DNA from: Staphylococcus ratti
Lineage (GTDB): Bacteria > Bacillota > Bacilli > Staphylococcales > Staphylococcaceae
Assembly: GCF_020883535.1 (NCBI RefSeq)
Contig: NZ_CP086654.1
Coordinates: 1,550,001 to 1,614,000 of the forward strand
Length of the DNA: 64,000 bases
Direction of reading: 5' to 3'
Of the stretch, positions 14,903 to 24,323 are shown in pieces. How positions within the stretch are numbered: position 1 is the stretch's first letter; each line of letters opens with the position of its first letter. The notes beneath the pieces were generated by a model. The model saw only the letters and a list, made by a program, of their open reading frames with translations, was not told where the DNA came from and searched no databases. Both the position numbers and the translations under genes were made by a program.

Positions 14903-15514
14903 TTATGCAAATGCTACAATCGCACTTACACCGATGTAAGATAAAATAATAAAGATTACTAATGATACCCAAGTGAATATCTTTTGTGATTTTGGTGATT
15001 GTAAAATCCCCCAAGTCACAAGAAATGACCATAAACCATTAGCAAAGTGGAAAACAACTGCAATGATACATACGATGTAGAAAATTAACCAAATTGGATT
15101 TGCTACAATTTGATGTACCATGTCATAACTTACTTCTTCACCCATTAATTTTTGGATGCGTGTTTGCCACATGTGAATCATTACGAATAAGAACGTTAAT
15201 ATTCCTGATAAACGTTGGAATAAGAACAACCAGTTACGTGTGTAAGAATAATGCCCGATATTTTGACTGGCTGTAAATGCAATATAAAAGCCGTAAATAG
15301 CATGAAATAAAATCGGAATATAAATCATGATAAATTCTAGAGCGTAAAGAAATGGCAGTGAATCCATAAATCCTGCCGCTTTGTTAAATGCTTCTACCCC
15401 TCGCGTAGCTTGGTGGTTTACTGTTAAGTGAACAACTAAAAAAGCACCTAATGGAATAACGCCAAGCAACGAGTGTAATCGTCTAAGGTAGAATTGATTC
15501 TTCGTTTGTGCCAA
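14903..15514 (-). CDS. sdhC: Succinate dehydrogenase cytochrome b558 subunit
   Basis: A 203-residue membrane anchor of complex II, of the single-subunit, two-haem Bacillus type. It carries haem b and passes electrons to menaquinone. Five membrane helices are visible (for example VIPLGAFLVVHLTVNH, YIPILFHAIYGFYIAF, GILTFLFVMIHMWQ, IAVVFHFANGLWSF and IFIILSYIGV). Conserved His residues in helices 1-4 are the likely haem ligands. First gene of sdhCAB. Upstream lie a cre-like site at 15574-15587 and a Fur-box-like palindrome at 15653-15667. Confidence 0.96.
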   Translation of the reverse strand: MAQTKNQFYLRRLHSLLGVIPLGAFLVVHLTVNHQATRGVEAFNKAAGFMDSLPFLYALEFIMIYIPILFHAIYGFYIAFTASQNIGHYSYTRNWLFLFQRLSGILTFLFVMIHMWQTRIQKLMGEEVSYDMVHQIVANPIWLIFYIVCIIAVVFHFANGLWSFLVTWGILQSPKSQKIFTWVSLVIFIILSYIGVSAIVAFA

Positions 15515-15573
15515 AAGGAAGTCCCCCCTGCGATACTATAATTTTTTGACTTCTTTTTTGTATGTTGCCCTGA

Positions 15574-15587
15574 GGAAAACGTTTGCA
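15574..15587 (-). promoter_or_regulatory. cre-like (CcpA) site upstream of sdhC
   Basis: The minus strand reads TGCAAACGTTTTCC, matching the cre consensus TGNAANCGNWNNCW except at the last position. It lies 60-73 bases before the sdhC start. TCA-cycle repression by CcpA on glucose is established in staphylococci; action at this site is inferred. Confidence 0.55.
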
Positions 15588-15641
15588 TATCTTATTAAAA
15601 AAAAGAAATCAACTCTCCCTCATTGTAACACTAAATGTGAC

Positions 15642-15678
15642 AAAATTGGGTATGAGAATGATTCTCATACCCAATTTT
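15642..15678. terminator. uvrC terminator with embedded Fur-box-like palindrome
   Basis: AAAATTGGGTATGAGAAT and its exact complement flank a single central G, an 18-bp perfect inverted repeat beginning at the uvrC stop. The centre, TGAGAATGATTCTCA (15653-15667), matches the 7-1-7 Fur core TGATAATNATTATCA at 12 of 14 specified positions. It may terminate uvrC, bind Fur ahead of sdhC, or both. Confidence 0.65.
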
Positions 15679-17467
15679 ATGCTTTTTCTTCTTGTAATAC
15701 TGTATAAAGTGCTTCTGCTGGTTTTTGAGGTAACCCCGCCATTTTTAAATCTTCCACCGTTGCTTCTCGCATTTTCTTAATAGAACCAAATTGACGCAAT
15801 AATTTTGTCTTGCGTTTTGGCCCTATTCCTTCAACTTGATCTAAAACGGACTGCATACCAGTCTTTCGTCTCGTTTGTCTATGGAAAGTTATCGCAAAAC
15901 GATGCACTTCATCTTGTATACGTTGCAATAAGTAAAACGCTTGTCCATTTTTCTTCAATGGAATCATTTGCGCATTTTCTCCGTATAATAATTCAGAAGT
16001 TTGATGTTTATCGTTTTTTTGTAAACCAGCAACAGGAATATCCAGTCCTAATTCATTTTTAATTACGTCGATAACACTGGACATATGTCCTTTACCACCA
16101 TCAACAATAATTAAATCTGGAAGTGGTAAACCTTCGTTTAACACTCTGATATATCGTCTTCGGACAGCTTCTTGCATCGATTTATAATCATCTGGCCCTT
16201 GCACAGTTTTAATTTTATATTTACGATAACCTTTTTTATCGGGCTTACCATCAATAAATGACACCATCGCTGATACAGGATCTACACCTTGAATATTTGA
16301 ATTGTCGAATGCTTCTATACGAATCGGTGTTTGAATGCCCATTGCATCCCCTAATTGCTCAATCGCTTTGACCGTCCGTGATTCATCCCGTGCAATCAAT
16401 TCGAATTTGTTTTCTAAAGTAACTTTGGCATTTTTGTTCGCCAAATCCACTAATTGTTTCTTTTGGCCACGCTGTGGAGTGATCACTTTTGTATCTACAA
16501 CCGATTGAATCATTTCATGATTTAACTGTTTCGGAACATGAATTTCTTTAGGAATAAAGTGCTGATTCAGTTGATAAAATTGCCCGATAAATGTGTAAAA
16601 TTCTTCTTCAGGTGTTTGTTGAAGTGGAAACATCGTTGCTTCACGTTCAATTAAATTCCCTTGTCTGACAAAAAACACTTGAATACACATCCAACCTTTT
16701 TCAACGTGATAGCCAAATACATCTCTCACAGTTTGATCCGCAGACATTATTTTTTGCTTGTTTGTTAAATTATGAATATGTTCAATTAAATCACGATACT
16801 CCTTAGCTTGTTCAAACTCGAGATTTTCACTCGCTTGATGCATACGTGTTTCGAGATTTTTTAAAATGGTTTTATCTTCACCATTTAAAAAATCACTTAT
16901 TTCTTTCGTCATTTTGTCGTATTCTGATTGTTTTACTTGATATACACACGGCCCTAGACATTGGCCAATATGGTAATACAGACATAAACGGTCAGGCATT
17001 TTATCACATTTTCTAAAAGGATAGATACGGTCAAGTAATTTTTTCGTTTCATGTGCGGAATAGGCGTTAGGGTAGGGTCCAAAATATTTACCGCTTCCTT
17101 TACGCACCGTTCGCGTCACAATGAGTTTTGGGTGTCGTTCTTTTGTAATTTTTATAAATGGATAACTTTTATCATCTTTTAATAGTACGTTATATCTCGG
17201 CTGATACTTTTTTATTAAATTTAATTCTAATAACAAAGATTCTATTTCACTAGAAGTGACGATGTATTCAAAATCCATAATTTCTCGTATAAGCCGTGTC
17301 GTTTTAAGGTCATGCGCACCCGTAAAATACGAACGTAAACGGCTACGTAATCGTTTCGCTTTCCCGACATATATAACTTGGTTTTGTCGATCTTTCATGA
17401 GGTAACACCCTGGTTCTGTCGGTACTACCGCTAACTTTTGTTTTAATTTCGTTTTGACATCCTCCAT
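15677..17467 (-). CDS. uvrC: Excinuclease ABC subunit C
   Basis: UvrC (596 residues) makes both incisions in nucleotide excision repair with UvrA and UvrB. It carries an N-terminal GIY-YIG nuclease ([19 protein letters not shown], about residues 20-40) with the Cys-rich patch [21 protein letters not shown]. The UvrB-binding UVR segment ([11 protein letters not shown]) follows, then the RNase H-like second nuclease (FDNSNIQGV..., IVDGGKGH) and C-terminal helix-hairpin-helix motifs ([18 protein letters not shown]). GGAGGTG is 7 bases before the ATG. It follows trxA after a terminator hairpin, so it probably has its own promoter. Confidence 0.98.
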   Translation of the reverse strand: MEDVKTKLKQKLAVVPTEPGCYLMKDRQNQVIYVGKAKRLRSRLRSYFTGAHDLKTTRLIREIMDFEYIVTSSEIESLLLELNLIKKYQPRYNVLLKDDKSYPFIKITKERHPKLIVTRTVRKGSGKYFGPYPNAYSAHETKKLLDRIYPFRKCDKMPDRLCLYYHIGQCLGPCVYQVKQSEYDKMTKEISDFLNGEDKTILKNLETRMHQASENLEFEQAKEYRDLIEHIHNLTNKQKIMSADQTVRDVFGYHVEKGWMCIQVFFVRQGNLIEREATMFPLQQTPEEEFYTFIGQFYQLNQHFIPKEIHVPKQLNHEMIQSVVDTKVITPQRGQKKQLVDLANKNAKVTLENKFELIARDESRTVKAIEQLGDAMGIQTPIRIEAFDNSNIQGVDPVSAMVSFIDGKPDKKGYRKYKIKTVQGPDDYKSMQEAVRRRYIRVLNEGLPLPDLIIVDGGKGHMSSVIDVIKNELGLDIPVAGLQKNDKHQTSELLYGENAQMIPLKKNGQAFYLLQRIQDEVHRFAITFHRQTRRKTGMQSVLDQVEGIGPKRKTKLLRQFGSIKKMREATVEDLKMAGLPQKPAEALYTVLQEEKA

Positions 17468-17502
17468 CCTTACTCACCTCCCTTATCTCTGCTCTACATG
17501 AA

Positions 17503-17547
17503 AAGGCTGGGTCGAAACCTTTGTCAGATTCGTCTCCCAGCCTCAAA
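17503..17547. terminator. Terminator between trxA and uvrC
   Basis: AGGCTGGG ... CCCAGCCT arms with a 23-base interior (GTCGAAACC / CGTCT). It belongs to the common staphylococcal 'GGCTGGG...CCCAGCC' intergenic hairpin type and ends trxA on the minus strand. Confidence 0.8.
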
Positions 17548-17591
17548 AATGATTTCGTCTTAATTTGACTTTTACATCTTCTATTTAATAT

Positions 17592-17906
17592 TTATAAATG
17601 TTTGTCTAAAACTTGTGCTAAGTTTTCTTTAGGTTGGAAACCAACGACTTTGTCTACAGGCTCACCATCTTTAAATACGATTAATGTTGGAATACTCATT
17701 ACTTCGTATTTTGCTGCTGTAGCTTGGTTTTGGTCAACATCTAATTTTAAAATGTCAGCTTTTCCATCATAATCTGCTGCTAAGTCTTCTAAAACAGGTG
17801 CAATCATTTTACATGGCCCACACCAAGTTGCCCAGAAATCTACTAATTTAACACCATTATTGATTTGTTCATTAAAATTTGAATCGTTTACTTCGATTAA
17901 TGCCAT
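17592..17906 (-). CDS. trxA: Thioredoxin
   Basis: A 104-residue cytoplasmic thioredoxin, the general disulfide reductant recycled by thioredoxin reductase. The active site WCGPC is at residues 28-32 in DFWATWCGPCKM; the cis-Pro lies in SIPTL (about 73-77). Length and fold are those of the main TrxA. GGAGGCAAAGTCCT precedes the ATG. It lies between mutS2 and uvrC in the conserved staphylococcal order, and ends in the GGCTGGG-type hairpin. Confidence 0.97.
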   Translation of the reverse strand: MALIEVNDSNFNEQINNGVKLVDFWATWCGPCKMIAPVLEDLAADYDGKADILKLDVDQNQATAAKYEVMSIPTLIVFKDGEPVDKVVGFQPKENLAQVLDKHL

Positions 17907-17981
17907 AGGACTTTGCCTCCTTGATTTTGTTGATAGTCAAAGTATATCAAATTTGATTTTTGATTTCATTCCAATTGCTCA

Positions 17982-20330
17982 TTATTTTAATGTCGCAACC
18001 GTCACACCAAATCCCCCTTCACTTGGCATACCTGTGCGAAAACTTGAAACACTGCGGTGTTGTTTTAAATGTTGCTGCACACCTTTTTGAAGTGCACCTG
18101 TTCCCTTTCCATGAATGATATAAACATCTTCATAATTGCTCAAAACAGCTTGATCTAAATATTGATCTAACGCATGTAATGCCTCTTCATAGCGGTAACC
18201 ACGTAGATCTAATTCCATTTTGACTGTGGAACGATTGGAGCGTGTCACCATTTTTGACGGTTTTTCTTTCATTTTTTCTTTCTTTTCTAAGTCTTTTATA
18301 GGCAACTTCATTTTAATAATACCCATTTGAACAACAGCTTCTTCATCACCAATTAATTCTAGTATTTCACCTTTTTGACCATAAGAAAGGACTTTCACTT
18401 CGTCTCCAACTTGAATCGCGTCGTAACGTTGTTTCTTGACATCCTGTTTAATTGATTGCGCCTCATACTGATCATCTAGCATTTTCTTTTTATTAATTAA
18501 TTCGTGTTCTTTTACTTCGGCACCTTTTAAATCACGCATGTCACGTAATTCTTTTAAAATCTCGTCTGCTTCTTTTGTAGCAGTTTTAACTCTTTGGTTC
18601 GCTTTTTCTTTTGCTTCTTCCATTAAACGAGATTCAAAGTTTTGATATTGCTCGTATTTTTGAGATAGTTGTTGATGAATTGCTTCTGCTTCTCGCACCA
18701 ATCGCTCCAGTTCAATACGTTGATCGTCTACACGTTTTGTATTGGTTTCAAGAGAAGCAATCATTTCATTAATCTCTTGTTCGTCTTGACCTACAATCGA
18801 TTTCGCACGGTTAATGATTTTCAAGCTTAAACCGAGCCTTTTTGAAATATCAAAAGCGTTAGAGCGTCCTGGTACACCCATCAACAATTTATAAGTTGGG
18901 CTTAACGTATTAACATCAAACTCTACACTCGCATTCATTACACCTTGGCGATTATAACTGTAGGCTTTAAGTTCGGGATAATGCGTCGTTGCCATCACGT
19001 GTGCGCCTAGCTCATGTACATGGTCTAAAATACTCATCGCAAGTGCTGCCCCTTCACTTGGGTCTGTACCTGCACCGAGCTCATCAAATAAAATCAAGCT
19101 ATTTTCATTGGCTTCTTCTAATATAGAAATAATCGTTTTCATATGAGATGAAAATGTTGAAAGTGATTGCTCGATAGATTGGTCATCTCCAATATCACAA
19201 AAAACATTCTCAAAAACACTTAACTGACTTCCATCTAAAGTCGGAATCAATAATCCAGATTGTGCCATAACGATAATTAAACCAAGTGTTTTTAAAGTAA
19301 CGGTTTTACCACCTGTATTCGGACCTGTAATGATAACTGTCTGAATATCTTTATCAAACGCAATGGTATTCGCTACGACAGTATTCAAATCTAAAAGTGG
19401 ATGAAATGCTTTTGGTAAATAGATCTGTTTTGTTTCCGTAAATGTAGGCTTTGTCGCTTTTATTTTTGCGCCATAGCGCGCTTTAGCAATAAGAAAGTCA
19501 AGGTGTCCCATAATGTCTTCACTTATCAAACAAGACGCTGCTTCTGCGGCTACTTCTTCTGTAAGTTGCGCTAAAATACGCGTAACTTCAATCTTTTCTT
19601 CATTTCTTAAACGACTGACTTGGTTATTTAATTCAACAACTGCAGAAGGCTCAATATAAAGCGTTTGTCCAGATGCAGACTGATCATGCATAATGCCATT
19701 AAAATCTTGACGGTATTCTGCTTTAACCGGAATGACGTGACGTTCGTTTCTTACTGTGACAATCGCATCAGAAAGCTTTTTTTGGTTACCAGTAGACTTA
19801 ACAATGCGATCTAATTGCGCCTTAATACGTTGGTTCGTTTTAGAGATTTTACTACGAATTGCTTGTAATTCATAACTTGCTGAGTCAAACAAGTCAGTGG
19901 CATCACATTTTTCTTTGATAGATTGGTATAAATGCGTTAAAATCGGCAATCGTCTCATTTGTTCATCTAAAATGACGTAATTCACTTTTTCATCTTCTTC
20001 AACCAATTGGTTGTAAAAGGTTTTAAATTGATTTTGAACTTGGATAAGTTGCTTTATCGCATTTAATTCGGGCACATTTAAAGTACCGCCAATTTTGGCA
20101 CGTTGAATAGATGGCGAAATTCTTGAAAGACCACTTAAACTTGGCAAACGATGTTGATTGTATATTTGTGAAATTTCATCCACTTCTTCAATTTGTGCGA
20201 CAACGATATTATATTCCGTTGCGGGTTGAAGCTGTTCTATTTTCTCAGCGCCTAACTCACTAATTACTTCATTTAATAATGACGCTTTCACTTTATCAAA
20301 TTCTAGTACTTCTAATGTTTTTTGTCTCAT
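17982..20330 (-). CDS. mutS2: MutS2 (endonuclease MutS2 / ribosome-rescue ATPase)
   Basis: A 782-residue MutS2/RqcU-type protein. It has an N-terminal clamp-like helical region, an ATPase with Walker A GPNTGGKT (about residue 334) and Walker B/signature [18 protein letters not shown], a long coiled coil (about 510-620), a KOW-like segment and a C-terminal Smr nuclease domain ([13 protein letters not shown] ... [12 protein letters not shown]). The family suppresses recombination and, in Bacillus, acts on collided ribosomes. I chose the second ATG (20330), since GAGGG lies six bases upstream; the ATG at 20336 abuts it. It is followed by trxA. Confidence 0.95.
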   Translation of the reverse strand: MRQKTLEVLEFDKVKASLLNEVISELGAEKIEQLQPATEYNIVVAQIEEVDEISQIYNQHRLPSLSGLSRISPSIQRAKIGGTLNVPELNAIKQLIQVQNQFKTFYNQLVEEDEKVNYVILDEQMRRLPILTHLYQSIKEKCDATDLFDSASYELQAIRSKISKTNQRIKAQLDRIVKSTGNQKKLSDAIVTVRNERHVIPVKAEYRQDFNGIMHDQSASGQTLYIEPSAVVELNNQVSRLRNEEKIEVTRILAQLTEEVAAEAASCLISEDIMGHLDFLIAKARYGAKIKATKPTFTETKQIYLPKAFHPLLDLNTVVANTIAFDKDIQTVIITGPNTGGKTVTLKTLGLIIVMAQSGLLIPTLDGSQLSVFENVFCDIGDDQSIEQSLSTFSSHMKTIISILEEANENSLILFDELGAGTDPSEGAALAMSILDHVHELGAHVMATTHYPELKAYSYNRQGVMNASVEFDVNTLSPTYKLLMGVPGRSNAFDISKRLGLSLKIINRAKSIVGQDEQEINEMIASLETNTKRVDDQRIELERLVREAEAIHQQLSQKYEQYQNFESRLMEEAKEKANQRVKTATKEADEILKELRDMRDLKGAEVKEHELINKKKMLDDQYEAQSIKQDVKKQRYDAIQVGDEVKVLSYGQKGEILELIGDEEAVVQMGIIKMKLPIKDLEKKEKMKEKPSKMVTRSNRSTVKMELDLRGYRYEEALHALDQYLDQAVLSNYEDVYIIHGKGTGALQKGVQQHLKQHRSVSSFRTGMPSEGGFGVTVATLK

Positions 20331-20527
20331 ACTCATCCCTCAATTTCTATAAAGCACCACATACTATTTTATATCCAGACGCAAGTAACCTCGACTTGCT
20401 CGTTCAATTCCTACATAGTGACACTTTATTATTTAGGATTCTATGTTAAAGGTTAGGACATCATATATGACAGCTCTTGAAACTCTCTCATCAATGTCCC
20501 CTTCAACTCCCTTTTATTTAGTTAATG

Positions 20528-22231
20528 TTAACGCTTTTTTTGACTTATAAATGTTTTAAATTCATCTCTAGTCATAGCATTAATCACTTGTGATTTCTTT
20601 ACGAAGCCTTTTTGTGCTGTGGCAACACCATACTTCATAAATTCAAGATGATTTGTATGGTGTGCATCAGTATTAATCGCAAGTTTAATGTTAGGATGGG
20701 CACGTAGTATGGATGCTTTTAAATCTAAACGCTTCGGATTGGCGTTAATTTCCAAGACGGTATGCGTTTCTTCACACATTTGAATTAAGCGTTCTAAATT
20801 TGGTTGATATCCATCACGACGACCAATAATACGACCTGTTGGGTGCGCAATATGACGCACATAAGGGTTTCGACACGCCGTTTCTAACCGCTTCATAATC
20901 TCTGCTTCGCTTTGATTAAAGCTTTGATGAATCGCTGCAATTACATAGTCTAATTGTGCTAAAATCTCATCATCATAGTCTAAAGTCCCATCTGGTAAAA
21001 TATCCATCTCTGTCCCAGAATAAATATCGATTTCGCTGTATTGTTTATTTAAAGCTTTAATTTCTTCATTTTGCTTTAATAGTCGTTCGATACTTAAGCC
21101 GTTCGCCACACGTAAACTTTTCGAGTGATCCGTAATACACATGAATTCATAGCCTTTTTGAATGTTCGCTTCAACCATTTCTTGTAAAGTCATCGCACCA
21201 TCGCTTGCTGTCGTATGCATGTGTATGTCGCCACGAATATCTTTAAGCGTAATAATATCCGATAAATTTTTATCAAATTCTGAACCATCTTCTCTCATGC
21301 TCGGCGCAATCCACGCAACATTAAAATGGTGGTATATCTCCGCTTCGCTATTAAACTGCAATAACTTGCCATCTGGTTGTTCAATACCATATTCACTTAC
21401 TTTTTCTTGGCGCGCTTTAGCTAATTGACGAATACGAATATTGTGTTCTTTTGAACCCGTAAAATGTTGTAATGTATGATAAAACGCTTCAGGTTCAATT
21501 AAACGAAAATCAACGCCAATCGTTTCATCATCATAATCAACCTCTAACGAAACTTTCGTTTGTCCTACTGCCACTTCTTTTTGTTTGTGTGGCAATTTAA
21601 GAAGTGCTTGTTGTACCTGCACAGGTTCACGTGTACTAATAATATAATCTAAGTCTTTGCTCATTTCTTTCATACGTCTAAAACTTCCCGCAACTTCAAA
21701 ACGCTCAATTTCAGGTATAGTCGTTAAGTGTTCTTGAATGACACGGTTTAATCTCCGCATCGTATCAATAGGGTATGCTTCTTTTTTAGCCCCCATCGCT
21801 TTAACTGCTTCTAATATATTTTGTTCTGTTTTTTTCGCAAATCCTTTTAATTCACTTACCTTGCCAGCTTCACAAGCTGCTTGTAATGATGTTTTATCCG
21901 TAATGTTAAGTGTTTCATACAACTTAGCAATTTTTTTACTACCTAAACCTTGAATTTTAAGTAAAGGGACCAATCCTTCAGGAACTTCTTTTTGAAGCGT
22001 CTCTAATGTAGGTGATGCTCCTGTTTGACGATATGTTTCAATGACTTCTCCAACGCCTTTACCGATATTTTTTAACGTTGTCACGTCATCAATTTCTTCA
22101 AGCGCACGTTCATCAACCTCGAGACTTTGCGCCGCTTTACGATAAGCAGACACTTTAAAAGCATTTTCGCCTTTTAACTCCATATAAGTAGCAATTTTTT
22201 CAAGTAAGCGTACGACATCTTTTTTTGTCAT
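20528..22231 (-). CDS. polX: DNA polymerase/3'-5' exonuclease PolX
   Basis: A 567-residue family X DNA polymerase of the bacterial type, used in base-excision gap filling. It has an N-terminal HhH/8-kDa domain (GENAFKVSAYRKAAQSL; LKNIGKGVGEVIETY), polymerase motif GSFRRMKEMSKDLDYII with the catalytic acids (about 185-200), and a C-terminal PHP exonuclease domain beginning DIHMHTTASDG with later ITDHSK, AIHQSF, HPTGR and NTDAHH metal ligands. The GTG at 22240 is inside the ribosome site, so the ATG at 22231 (MTKKDVVRLL) is the start. Confidence 0.95.
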   Translation of the reverse strand: MTKKDVVRLLEKIATYMELKGENAFKVSAYRKAAQSLEVDERALEEIDDVTTLKNIGKGVGEVIETYRQTGASPTLETLQKEVPEGLVPLLKIQGLGSKKIAKLYETLNITDKTSLQAACEAGKVSELKGFAKKTEQNILEAVKAMGAKKEAYPIDTMRRLNRVIQEHLTTIPEIERFEVAGSFRRMKEMSKDLDYIISTREPVQVQQALLKLPHKQKEVAVGQTKVSLEVDYDDETIGVDFRLIEPEAFYHTLQHFTGSKEHNIRIRQLAKARQEKVSEYGIEQPDGKLLQFNSEAEIYHHFNVAWIAPSMREDGSEFDKNLSDIITLKDIRGDIHMHTTASDGAMTLQEMVEANIQKGYEFMCITDHSKSLRVANGLSIERLLKQNEEIKALNKQYSEIDIYSGTEMDILPDGTLDYDDEILAQLDYVIAAIHQSFNQSEAEIMKRLETACRNPYVRHIAHPTGRIIGRRDGYQPNLERLIQMCEETHTVLEINANPKRLDLKASILRAHPNIKLAINTDAHHTNHLEFMKYGVATAQKGFVKKSQVINAMTRDEFKTFISQKKR

Positions 22232-22248
22232 ATGAATCACCTCATAAA

Positions 22249-22298
22249 AAAGAGGATGAAACGATTGTTCATTAACATATTACGTTCCAGCCTCTTAA
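22249..22298 (-). terminator. Terminator between cvpA and polX
   Basis: AGAGGCTGGAACG ... CGTTTCATCCTCT arms (imperfect) with a long loop, then TTTTTT on the minus strand. Confidence 0.7.
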
Positions 22299-22304
22299 GA
22301 TTGT

Positions 22305-22826
22305 TTAAGTTAAATTGAGCGTTATTGGTGAAAGGAGAGGTAGCTCTGTAATGAGCCATTTTGCCAATCGAGCATGTTGAAGTGATGATTGTATCGTCGA
22401 ATCTGGGTACAACGCCATCAAGAGCAAAAGAAAATGAAGCGCAATCACTCCTGATACTAAACTTATGATTACGCCGAAAACGCGTAGAAAAAATACGTTG
22501 CGTTGTCGATAAATCAACTTGGAAAATGCATCCAAAACCATATGGGTCATTACTTTGACTATAAATATTATTATCAACAAACTGATGATTGTATTAAAAT
22601 GCCTTTCAGGTTGTGCAAAATCAATCGCATAATTCGCATCAAATGCGTCCGTTTTAGGAAAAGGAATAAATAATCTCATATAATGATTCAATGGTTGATA
22701 AAACTGTAAGCCCGTCCAAATCGCAAAAATGGTACTCAATAAATGTAATAAACTTGCAACCAATCCTCGGTAAAAACCTATAGCGGCATAAATAAGCAGG
22801 AGTGTACCGCTAATCACGATATACAT
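22305..22826 (-). CDS. cvpA: CvpA-family membrane protein
   Basis: A 173-residue protein with four predicted membrane helices (about 1-20, 24-45, 78-100 and 118-142). It belongs to the CvpA/colicin V production family (YshB in Bacillus), with the N-terminal signature 'YAAIGFYRGLVASLLHL'. The biochemical role is unknown. It starts one base after zapA, so it is the second gene of a two-gene operon, the usual arrangement ahead of polX and mutS2 in Firmicutes. Confidence 0.85.
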   Translation of the reverse strand: MYIVISGTLLLIYAAIGFYRGLVASLLHLLSTIFAIWTGLQFYQPLNHYMRLFIPFPKTDAFDANYAIDFAQPERHFNTIISLLIIIFIVKVMTHMVLDAFSKLIYRQRNVFFLRVFGVIISLVSGVIALHFLLLLMALYPDSTIQSSLQHARLAKWLITELPLLSPITLNLT

Positions 22827-22827
22827 C

Positions 22828-23094
22828 CTATTCTCCTCTATGTTTTAAGCGTTGAATTTCTTCTCTTAATTTGGCATTTTCTTCTTCGAGTAACACCAAT
22901 TCATGTGTCACATTCACCGCTGTTAATACCGCTTTACGTACAGAATCTAATCCTGCATTACGTTGACCTAATACCCTTATTTTATCATCAACTAAATCAG
23001 CTACATAACGAATGTGCTCAGGATCGTCTTCTCCAACAATAGTATAGTGCTGGTCATTTATTGTTACGTTAATTCTATTTTTAAACTCACCCAT
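22828..23094 (-). CDS. zapA: Cell division protein ZapA
   Basis: An 88-residue FtsZ-associated protein that bundles FtsZ filaments at the division ring. The N-terminal beta-hairpin carries NRINVTINDQHYTIVGEDDPEHIRYVADLVDDKI; the C-terminal half is a coiled coil (LLEEENAKLREEIQRLK). I used the ATG at 23094, because AGGTGAG is five bases upstream; the GTG at 23100 would overlap it. The rnhC gene is divergent upstream and cvpA follows. Confidence 0.92.
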   Translation of the reverse strand: MGEFKNRINVTINDQHYTIVGEDDPEHIRYVADLVDDKIRVLGQRNAGLDSVRKAVLTAVNVTHELVLLEEENAKLREEIQRLKHRGE

Positions 23095-23349
23095 GTCCAC
23101 TCACCTAGCCCTATCATTTAAATTTATTCATCAATGCTCATTATACACGAGACAACCACGTTTGTGTATCATCGATTTATAAACTTTAAACGTACGCTAA
23201 GTATTTCAATCATCATAGCGACGCTGATGCTCAAACAAGTCGCCAAATCATAGATTTCTATGATAGGATTAAGAGCAGAAAGAACGTTTATTATTATAAG
23301 AACAATATGATTGCTTAGGCTCTATTGAATAAATATTAAGAGGTCGCTT

Positions 23350-24285
23350 ATGTCAAATTTAGTTAAACAATTATCACAAAATGAAATCGATACCCTTATG
23401 AAAAAAATTAATGTGGATACTTCTAATTTAGCTCCCGGCATGATCGCAAAAGCTAAATATCAAAATGTAACTATAAGTATTTACAAATCTCGAAAAGTCA
23501 TGTTTCAAGGTCAAAATGTAGAAGCTGTTGCCAGTATGCTCTTAGGTGACATCGTAAAAGCACCCGCTTCTACTAAAACTAAACCTTCTGAAAAGACACT
23601 TTTTAAATATAATCAGCATAATTGTATCGGTAGTGATGAAGCAGGTAGCGGCGATTATTTTGGTCCTTTAACTGTATGTGCATGTTACGTAAGCAAAGAA
23701 CATATCGACGTGCTAAAAACATTAGGTGTTGATGATTCCAAAAAATTAAATGACGCTAAAATTGTCTCGCTTGCTGAACAACTTGTGACCTTTCTGCCCC
23801 ATTCATTACTTGTATTAGACAACCCTAAATACAACGATCGTCAAGCACTAGGTTGGTCGCAAGTTAAGATGAAAGCTGTATTACATAATGAATGTATCAT
23901 CAACGTATTAAAGAAAGTAAATGAAAATGAGATTGAAGCTATCGTTATTGACCAATTTGCGCAACCTGGCGTATACAAACGTTATGCGTTAAGCGATATT
24001 CCTCTTGAATCTCGAACGCATTTTGAGACTAAAGGCGAATCTAAATCACTTGCAATCGCAGCAGCCAGTATCATTTCAAGATATGCTTTCGTTAAACATA
24101 TGGATCATCTTTCCAAAAAAATGAACCAAACAATTTTAAAAGGAGCTAGCGGTAAAGTAGATTTATTAGCAGCACGTATTATTGAAAAAGAAGGATTACA
24201 ACGACTTGACCAAATTTCTAAAAAACATTTTAGTAATCGAAACAAAGCTATACAATTGGTCGACAAAAAACGCAACGGTTTATAA
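23350..24285 (+). CDS. rnhC: Ribonuclease HIII
   Basis: A 311-residue RNase HIII that cleaves the RNA strand of RNA-DNA hybrids. The N-terminal TBP-like substrate-binding domain is at about 1-85. The catalytic domain begins with [14 protein letters not shown], carrying the Asp/Glu pair (about 95-108); GVDDSKKL and the C-terminal acid in [25 protein letters not shown] complete the site. The gene is transcribed divergently from zapA. Its stop codon lies in the loop of its own terminator. Confidence 0.97.
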   Translation: MSNLVKQLSQNEIDTLMKKINVDTSNLAPGMIAKAKYQNVTISIYKSRKVMFQGQNVEAVASMLLGDIVKAPASTKTKPSEKTLFKYNQHNCIGSDEAGSGDYFGPLTVCACYVSKEHIDVLKTLGVDDSKKLNDAKIVSLAEQLVTFLPHSLLVLDNPKYNDRQALGWSQVKMKAVLHNECIINVLKKVNENEIEAIVIDQFAQPGVYKRYALSDIPLESRTHFETKGESKSLAIAAASIISRYAFVKHMDHLSKKMNQTILKGASGKVDLLAARIIEKEGLQRLDQISKKHFSNRNKAIQLVDKKRNGL

Positions 24286-24301
24286 TGCCGTTGCGTTTTT
24301 G
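24267..24301 (+). terminator. Terminator of rnhC
   Basis: AAAAACGCAACGG and CCGTTGCGTTTTT form a perfect stem; the rnhC TAA is inside the 9-base loop. A T-run is present on both sides, so it also serves pheT from the other strand. Confidence 0.9.
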
Positions 24302-24323
24302 CCCTTCTTAATATAGTCACTTA

